From Cavenderia fasciculata (taxonomy: Eukaryota; Evosea; Eumycetozoa; Acytosteliales; Cavenderiaceae): a DNA stretch of 64,000 nt. Where the stretch lies: contig NW_004457624.1 of the NCBI RefSeq assembly GCF_000203815.1, positions 1,364,001-1,428,000 on the forward strand, read 5' to 3'. Shown one piece after another: positions 56,642 through 64,000 of this stretch. The position numbers were made by a program, and so were the translations under genes. The notes beneath the pieces are model-generated. The model was not told the DNA's origin. It was given only the letters and a program-made list of their open reading frames with translations, and did not search any database. Every line of letters begins with the position of its first letter. Position 1 is the first letter of the stretch.

Positions 56642-57929
56642 ATGGCAACAATACAAGGAGCATTAGATCTAGTAAAGAAAGCAGTGTCACTTGATAATAG
56701 TGGCAAACAACAAGAAGCCATTTCAGTATATGCATTGGCAATAGAACATCTTCGTCAGATATTCGATCGTGGAGGAGTTGATGCCCAAACACGTGAACTC
56801 TTGTCCCAGAAAATACAAGAGTACACTAAACGTGTAGACTATCTCAAGAGTTCATTAAACTTGCATGCTCCGACAATGACCTCTTCTCCTCTATCTGCTA
56901 CTTCTCCTACTTCATCATCATCAGTTGACTCTTTTCCTTCACTTCCACCATTACAATCTTCATCGTCATTTTCATCACCTCCTTCTCGTATGTCAAAAGA
57001 GTATGGTAATATATATATATAACAATCATCATTCAAATACTTTTATTAATTAACCTTTCATTTCAAACAAATTTAGTCAATTAATTCAAAATGCATTGAA
57101 TCATGCCAATATGGGAGTTAAATGTGAATCAGAGAATAGAATAGCAGATGCAGTTGATAATTACCAAAAATCATCTGAATATTTACATGAAGCATCATTA
57201 CGTATGTATTGTTGGAATCAAAACAAAGAACCATATTCTTTTCTTTTTACTCTTAACACCTTTTTGTTTGTTTGTTTATATATTTATAGTTGAACAATCG
57301 ATTGAAAATAGATTACAATTTTTACAAAAGAAACAAGAATATCAATCAAGAGCAGAGCAATTAAAGAGTTCTCCATTCTATATATCTCAAACATCCTCCT
57401 CCTCCTCCAATACATTTTCATCGGATGTTCCATTCCCACAAGTTGACGATATCGATATGTCAGCATACAACAATATAGAATTATCATCCAATGCCTCAGA
57501 GTTTATTGATATGGCGATCAACTATACATCAGAGGCCATCAAAGAAGACGATATTCACAATTTTGGAAAAGCTATCCAACTTTATCTATTATCAATTCAA
57601 TATTTTCAGGCTGCTCTTCAGTGTATGTAAAAATTGATTAGATTACATTGGATAATTAAATATTAATATATATATTTTTTTTTTAAACAGACGAAACAAA
57701 TGATAAAATTAGAACATTGATTGGAGAGAAATTAACAAACAATAGAATAAGATCTGAATTTTTAAAGAATAAGATTAATTATCAAGGACAAGCAAGCGAT
57801 GTTCAAGCTATTCCATTTGCTCTTAAACCTGGTGGTAAATATAAAGATCCAGTTCGTAAGAAAACTGTAATGGAAAAGTTGGTCAAAACAATTAAAGGTC
57901 CAAAAAATATTTCAGATCATTGGTTATAA
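56642..57929 (+). CDS. Protein with three MIT-like domains
   Basis: Four exons (56642-57000, 57077-57201, 57290-57622, 57691-57929) give 351 residues. Three helical segments resemble MIT domains: residues about 5-75 (ALDLVKKAVSLDNSGKQQEA and YALAIEHL), 121-190 (NALNHANMGVKCESENRIAD), and 235-320 (AINYTSEAIKEDDIHNFGKA, then YLLSIQYFQAAL). Ser-rich linkers separate them. MIT domains bind ESCRT-III tails, so a role in endosomal sorting, cytokinesis or autophagy is likely. There is no AAA ATPase, kinase or protease domain, so it looks like a pure adaptor. The donor at 57001 (GTATGG) was preferred to GTAATA at 57006 because only the former keeps the frame. Confidence 0.78.
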
Positions 57930-58204
57930 ATTATGCAATTAAATTATTCCTTGATTTACCTTTAAACTAATAATAATAATGTATATTGATCTTTGTAAAT
58001 ATATATATATATATATTTTTAATAATAATAAACTTCAAACTCTCTACCCGAAAGTATAAATAATAATACTAGTTATTATTAAAAAAGGTCGAATTTTTTT
58101 ATTATGAATAATGATTATGATATATATTATTAATATTAAATAGTTGCAATTATTGTTGGCTGTAGTTATAATTTTTGTTTTGTGTGTGTGCTGTTTGGTA
58201 TTTT

Positions 58205-60721
58205 TTAGAATCTTTGTTGTTGACCCATCATCATAGGTTGACCCATACCACCCATCATCATAGGTTGGCCCATACCATTACCCATCATTGGTTGGTTCAT
58301 TCCACCACCCATCATTGGTTGGTTCATTCCGCCACCCATCATTGGTTGGTTCATACCGCCGCCCATCATTGGTTGGTTCATGCCTCCACCCATCATTGGT
58401 TGTCCACCCATTGGTCTTTGTTGGTTCATTCCGCCACCTCCCATCATTGGTTGTTGGTTCATTCCACCGCCACCACCCATCATTGGTTGTCCGCCCATAC
58501 CGCCACCTCCCATATTCATGGGTTGTGGTCTAGTGATGGTGCTACCTGCGCTAGTGATTGGTCCGTTTGTGGATCTAGCTGGCATTGATCTAGTCTTTGA
58601 ATTGTTTGCATGATTGTTGATGTTATTGTTGCCAATAGCGCCGCCAGTTGGTTGAGCACCACCCTTTCCAAGATTGGACAAATCAAACAATTCCTTCTTG
58701 GCCCATGGATCGTTTGGATTGCTTGGACCATTATTGTTTGGAGCCAATTGATTGTTAAAATCACCAGATGGTTGATCAAATGGATTGAAATCCTTGTTTG
58801 AAACTGTATTAAAATCTCCAAATTCATCTATAAAAGAAAAAATAATTAATTAGTTTAAAGTGTTGTTGGAGTGAATATTAATATATTATTTTTACCCTTT
58901 GCAAATGGATCTCTATTTCCACCTTGTTGTTGTTGGAAACCACCAAATTGGTTGTTGTTGTTTTGACCTCCATATTGTTGTGATTGTTGGCCGAATTGAT
59001 TAGTATTTGGGAATGGATCTGGATTTGATTGAATGGAAAGTTGGTTGAATGATTGGTTAAATTGTCCAAATTGATTGTTGTTTTGTTGTTGTTGTTGTTG
59101 TTGTTGTTGTGGGAAACCACCTCCTCCGTCAGCAAGTGGATCGAATACAATTTGTTTGGGTTGTGGGGTTGGATCTGAAAAATCGATTAATTGTGGACTG
59201 TCTCTATGTTGTTGTTGTTGTTGTTGCTGTTGTTGTTGTTGTTGTCTTGGGGCACTACCTCCACTGCCACTGGCAGCACGTGGACGCGATTTTTGTGGAG
59301 TGCTTCCCTCATCGTCAAAGTCAAAGTTGTTATTGTTGCTGCTGCTTGTGTTGTTGTTGTTGTTGCTGGTACTGTTACCTCTACCTCTACTGCCAGCTCC
59401 GCCGCTCGATGAAGTCTTCTTTTCAATGTAGGGGTCGTATGAACTACCTCTGCTATAGTCGTCGGCGGGACTGTCGTATCGTCCTCCACCACCTCCACCA
59501 CCATATGAATCTCTGTCGTATGAATCTCTGTTGTTGCTGCTGCCACCACCGCCGTATGGAGAGTCTCTTCCATAGGACGATGACGTTGTAGTTGAGTTGT
59601 TCTCGCGTCCATATGGCGAATCGCGTGATGAAGACGAGGTGATCTCACGTCCGTAAATGTCTCTTCCGTCTCTGCTTCCGCCGCCGCTACCGCCGTACGA
59701 GTCACGACCACCACCACCGCTGCCACCGTACGAGTCACGGCCGCTACCACCATACGAGTCACGACCACTACCACCATACGAGTCACGGCCACCACCGCCA
59801 CCACCATAGTTTTCAGAGTCGTAGCCACCGCCACCACCACCAGATCCGTAGCCACCATAGCCACCACCTCCACTAGAACCATAGCCCATTGGATCTCTGC
59901 TGTCATTTCCAATTCCAACATATTTGTTTGCATTGGTCTTGGCCTTGTCACGTTCGTCCTTGATTCTATGATCGTCGTGTAAAAGCTCGATCACTTGCTT
60001 GGCACGTTCTCTTACACTCAGACCAACGTCCTTTTCGTCTTCTATGTATTGGAACTCGACCAATGTCTTGATCTCCATAGTATGATGACGACAATCACGA
60101 ATGACTTGAGCCGATCCATTTCTAACTAAATAATCAATCAACAATAATGACTAGATATATATATATTATGACTGATTAGTGTATGTTCTTTATCCAACTA
60201 TAAGTATTCATTCATTCATTCATATTTACCTTGTATACATGTCTCCAATATTTTCCTGGATCATTGATACGTTTCCAAATGACACCCATAATAATTGGGA
60301 AACATTCACTGGGGGAAGGAGTAAAATTTTGGACAAAAAAAAAATGTTAAAAATCATTTTATATGAATATGACCTGTTGAACAACATCACATCACATGTC
60401 CTCATATGAGGCAGAGACGGAGGTGTAATATATATGTCGGTCTCCTTTTATACTAAAACTATTACTTACTAGCTGTATGAAGCTCTTGATATCTCTTGCA
60501 TTTGAGTACCTGTTGGACCCCATTTATCATTTGATGTGGCATCCTTTACTTTTCTTTCAATCTCTGGAGTATTGAGAACTGCGTCCTTACTGTTATATAT
60601 ATGATTGATTGAGGTTAATACAAATAATTGATTTGAATGTTATTATATATCTCTGTCTGTCTGTCTGTCTATCTTACCCCTTCTTGATATAGGTTTTTAC
60701 AGCATCTATATTGATTGACAT
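58205..60721 (-). CDS. epnA: Epsin, ENTH-domain clathrin adaptor
   Basis: Five exons (60721-60678, 60589-60470, 60308-60230, 60150-58896, 58827-58205) give 706 residues. The ENTH domain (about 1-145) includes VKDATSNDKWGPTGTQMQEI, WKRINDPGKYWRHVYK and LLIDYLVRNGSAQVIRD. It binds PI(4,5)P2 at the plasma membrane and bends it. The tail is Gly/Ser/Tyr-rich with repeated RDSYGGSG units, then Gln runs. Motifs seen: LIDFS and LFDLS (clathrin-box-like), several DPF and one DPW (AP2), and NPF in FNPFDQ (EH domains). The last 120 residues repeat MNQPMMGGG. Ubiquitin-interacting motifs are not evident. It should act in clathrin-mediated endocytosis. The MGGG repeat end is unusual for epsins. Confidence 0.92.
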
Positions 60722-61328
60722 GATGATGATGTTGTACTTTTTATACCAATGATAAATATACTATACTATACTACTATACTACTATTACACTCTAATCTTT
60801 TTTTTTGTTTGTTTATGATGGTTATGATCTACTCTTTCCTTTTCCTTTTCTGGTTTGATTAAATAAATATTAAATATGTATGTTTAATCGATCAATCAAT
60901 CACCAGATATGTATAAATATTACAATGGTAGAGTTGTTGTTGTTGTTGTTTGTTGTTTGTTTGTTTCTTTGTGGTGTCAAAATAATATAAATTTATATAT
61001 ATTGCTGTTTGTGTATTGAATTCACTATCCTCATTGGGGAGCTGGAGAGTTCAAAATTTTTATTTTTCAATTTATTTTCTTTGTTTTGTTTGTTTGGTTG
61101 AACGAAACGAGACTGAGATTGTGCAACGCGCCTTCCTACGACCACTCCTCTCCACTGTCGACGACGATTGTGTTATTACTTGTTACTTAATCTATTTTAA
61201 ATTTATCATCGACTAAGAGAAGATTAGATTAGATTAGATATTAAATAACTTTCTTTCAGTCAGATCATCATTATCATCATCTTTCAACAACACTACATAT
61301 ATACATACATACATAAAATACTAAAGAA
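60722..61328. other. Divergent promoter region of epsin and RPB5
   Basis: 0.6 kb, AT-rich, with (TTG)n near 60,930-60,960 and ACTAT repeats near 60,758-60,785. The plus ORF 61016-61216 has no recognisable content and lies before the RPB5 leader. No gene seen. Confidence 0.6.
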
Positions 61329-62191
61329 ATGGATGAAGGTACAAGACTCTATCATATTCGTAAGACTATCTTACAAATGTTGTCCGACCGAGGCTACATG
61401 ATTACAAATAGCGAGTTGGAACTCACCAAAGAAGATTTTAAGAAAGACTTCACTGCGTACCTATCATAACAAACACATAGAGTAGTAGAACTACTATCTT
61501 ATTAGATAGAGGGAGATAGATAGATAGATAGTTCTACTACTATAGAGAGAGAGATAGAGAGTTATGTATACATACTAACTCATTCATTTTTTTGTAATTG
61601 TTTGTTTGTTTGCGTTTATGTAGACATAACAACTCTAGAGAACACTTAAATTCAAGTTATAATAAAAAGGATGATGCAGCAGATAGAATATTTACATTTT
61701 TCCCGGCAGATGTAAAGGTTGGTGTTACACCAATCAGAAAGTTTGTCGATCAGATGAAAGGCCCACACGGCGGTAACCGTGCCATCATCATTGTGCAATC
61801 AAACTTGACAGCATTTGCCAAACAAGCATTGTCAGAGTTCTCACAGGCTAAAAAGATCGTTCTCGAGCAATTCAACGAAGCCGAGCTCCTTGTCAACATC
61901 ACTCATCACCAACTTGTACCAAAGCATATACTCTTAACCAAAGAAGAAAAGAAAGAACTTCTCACCAGATACAAAATGAAAGAAACTCAATTGCCACGTG
62001 TTCAAATGAATGATCCCGTTGCAAGATACTTTGGTTTGGCTAGAGGTGATGTAGTAAAGATTATTAGACCTTCTGAAACTGCTGGTAGATATATTACTTA
62101 TAGGTAATGTACTTTAATAATAATAATAATAGGTTAGGATCATTTTTATTAATGTTTATTTAATTAATTAAATTATAGATTGGTAGTTTAA
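61329..62191 (+). CDS. rpb5: RNA polymerase subunit RPB5 (ABC27)
   Basis: Exons 61329-61456, 61624-62103 and 62179-62191 give 206 residues, the usual RPB5 length. The last exon encodes only the end of Arg plus LVV and the stop, yielding the conserved C-terminus GRYITYRLVV. The N-terminal jaw module begins MDEGTRLYHIRKTILQML; the C-terminal assembly module contains HQLVPKHILLTKEEK and DPVARYFGLARGDVVKIIRPS, shared with archaeal RpoH. RPB5 is common to RNA polymerases I, II and III and forms part of the lower jaw contacting downstream DNA. Identity secure; it would be missed at the C-terminus without the 13-bp exon. Confidence 0.97.
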
Positions 62192-63872
62192 GAGAAAGAA
62201 AAAGAAAAAGAAAAAAAAAGGATCAACAAATTGGGAGGAATATTTAAAAAGAAAGAAAGAAGGAAATCAATAAACTTTCCAAACTAGTTTGTTAACAATC
62301 AACAATAGTCAAACACAAAAGATCATCAGACCATATATTCATTAATTTTCAATGGATGGACTGGATTGGATGGATGGATAAAAGTTTGAATCACCGATCG
62401 GATTGATGGGATTGATTGGATTGATGGGATTTTAGAATGCACAATACACCGAGATTTTCAAAATCTAATCTTGGTATTAACATCCATCCATCAATCCATC
62501 CATCCAATCCATACCACCATCCATATTGATGTTGAGCAATTAGGTTATACTAATTATACATTGTACCATATTCAACCAACTCATTTTTCCATGTTTGGAC
62601 ATTCTTATTTTCAACCGTTGAAATCAAAACAATCAATTTAAAAAAAATAATGTTTCCACAAACACACAACCCATCAAACACATTTAAACTAATTCGCCCG
62701 CTCTCACTTATCGATGGAAACACATCCTTGGGGAGAGAGGAAGGAAACAGATCCTATCACGTTGCATCACCCACTTTTTGATCTCACAAGCAAGCACACT
62801 CCTCCCACCCACTCACCACTACCACCATTGCCATCATCGCGATAAGAAAATGTGTGGCAGATAACACACATAGGGGATTAAAATTTTTTGGATGGATGAT
62901 GGAGTTATTATTGTTGCTGTTGATGATGATGATGATGATCGTTGTCAGATGAGAGCAGGGAAAGGAAAGGAGAGGAGAGACGCAAGATGAGTAGGTGGAG
63001 TAGGAGGAGAGGAGTGCGACCGATGCAAACAAACTTGTTATGATCACCTGCGCGCATGCATCATCAAAACTTTGATACTAACCAACAACAACAACAACAA
63101 TAAATCTTCCTTTGCATCCACCGTTACCGTTCACAACAACAAAAATTGACACTCAATAATAGTCAGTTGTTGTTGTTTATTTAATATTTAATATCTTTTT
63201 AATTTAATTCAAGCAATAATATAGACACAAGTTGTACAACAACTTTATCCACTCCTTCCGTATTCACACCACCACACCCACCCGTCGACGAATAATAATA
63301 TTAAAGAGGAGAGGAGAGAGAGATATTCGAGTCAGTCTATAAATTAACGTTCGGGTCTATGTTTAGCAGAACACTGACAACCATCCATCAAACAAACGGG
63401 CCGCCCCAACCAATCATTTAATCACCAACGAAAAGAGAGCTTACACAAACAAACAAACAAACTCCCATCCCATCTCGCTCACTCACTTGTTTTATTGTAA
63501 ACATCGCTATTGGTTCACACCATTCCCTTAAAAAAAACTTTTTATTACAACTTGTCCCCAAATCAATCAACCACGAAACTTTCTCCGCAGTAAGGCATTC
63601 GTGTGTATCGTGTAATCAAGAATCATAGTCATAGTCATAGTTATATAGTTATATAGTCTATTGGATCCAGGGACAGAGAGATAAGTTCAAACTCACCATC
63701 ACACTCACGCGATTGATAGATCAGTTGACTCCCTTTTTGTTTGTTTGTTTGTTTAACTCAGCTGTGTACATGTACGCCATCAACATCAACAACAACAACA
63801 ACAACAAAGTAAAACGAATCATTATTTGTAAATAGTAATATCAGTAGCACAAGTAGACAGATAATAGAGGAC
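62192..63872. other. Intergenic region upstream of a possible gene at the window end
   Basis: 1.7 kb with no recognised gene. It contains GATTGATGGGATT and CATCCATC repeats (62,345-62,530), a GC-richer block at 62,690-63,060 with a spurious minus ORF (62784-63047), and CAA/CAAA runs. The A/C-rich DNA from 63,350 onward resembles a leader. Confidence 0.5.
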
Positions 63873-64000
63873 ATGATTGATATAATGTTAAACGCAAGTT
63901 GTAGTAGTACAAGTAGTTCATTGGAGAACTCACCTCGGTATACGTCTAGGCTTTGGCGTCTCGAAGATGGTAAGAGTTCAGAGTTGGACAAGTCTGATGA
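63873..64000 (+). CDS. Possible start of a gene truncated by the window end
   Basis: An open frame from ATG at 63873 runs to the last base, reading MIDIMLNASCSSTSSS, then a mixed, non-repetitive stretch (SPRYTSRLWRLEDGKSSE). The change from repeats to balanced codons suggests real coding sequence, but 42 codons are too few to identify it. A GTAAGAG donor-like site at about 63,970 means the first exon could end inside the window. A second in-frame ATG follows four codons later. Confidence 0.4.
   Translation, partial: MIDIMLNASCSSTSSSLENSPRYTSRLWRLEDGKSSELDKSD

Noticed and set aside
59109-59951. Alternate-frame ORFs of 160-254 codons across epsin
   Set aside because: They arise from the Gly/Ser repeat DNA of the epsin tail and have no domain.
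1-64000. tRNA genes, transposons and virus-derived elements
   Set aside because: No A-box/B-box pair, no reverse transcriptase, integrase, transposase or terminal repeats were recognised by reading; a tRNAscan and repeat search would be needed to confirm absence.

Overview
The window is nuclear DNA of a social amoeba (dictyostelid). Evidence: AT-rich intergenic DNA; short AT-rich introns with GTAAGT/GTATGT donors and TTTTAG/ATATAG acceptors; runs of Asn, Gln and Ser codons inside otherwise conserved proteins; dense gene packing; and proteins closest in style to Dictyostelium (Kif3-type kinesin, hibA, epsin, syntaxin, cyclin H). Coding regions are less AT-biased than I would expect for D. discoideum, so another dictyostelid (for example Cavenderia or Heterostelium) is more likely. 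Species assignment is inference. I see no rRNA, tRNA, CRISPR array, transposon or viral element.

Layout. 0.6-6.2 kb: GATA zinc-finger protein (+), MFSD8/CLN7-like transporter (-), degenerate M14 carboxypeptidase-like protein (+). 7.6-14.6 kb, all +: syntaxin, TFIIB, WDR20/creC-like WD40 protein, cyclin H. 14.9-29.0 kb, all -: kinesin kif3, a small Ser-rich protein, a large UBR-box E3 ligase (UBR3-like), a peroxisomal acyl-CoA oxidase. 29.8-35.8 kb, all +: a DNase II-like protein, a run of three 34-39 residue microproteins, eIF6. 36.1-41.0 kb: tRNA m7G46 methyltransferase (-), UBC9-like E2 (-), PPR protein (+). 41-47 kb: a 6 kb gene-poor stretch with GC-rich islands, in front of a Myb-like regulator (46,985-49,375, +). 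49.8-62.2 kb: 3-hydroxyisobutyrate dehydrogenase (+), Sec7-PH ArfGEF (-), four-span membrane protein (-), triple-MIT protein (+), epsin (-), RPB5 (+). A further gene probably starts at 63,873 and runs off the window.

Most genes are housekeeping: transcription (TFIIB, RPB5, cyclin H of the CDK7/TFIIH kinase, GATA and Myb factors), membrane traffic (syntaxin, epsin, ArfGEF, MIT protein, kinesin), ubiquitin/SUMO (UBR ligase, UBC9-like E2, and WDR20, a deubiquitinase partner) and organelle metabolism (ACOX, HIBADH, PPR). Exon structures were built by hand from splice signals and frame consistency.

Most interesting: (1) three consecutive short ORFs at 32,972-34,331 encoding related MG(F/W)-starting microproteins; (2) a PTS2 peroxisome signal in the acyl-CoA oxidase that exists only after splicing; (3) a UBC9 homologue with HPN changed to HVN and a shortened active-site loop; (4) a DNase II homologue with both HxK motifs, large insertions, and a 19-bp tandem duplication at its apparent start; (5) a repeated C-x2-H-x6-C-x3-C motif on both sides of the Myb-like domain; (6) a GC-rich island near 41.1-41.9 kb with long overlapping ORFs and no recognisable product.
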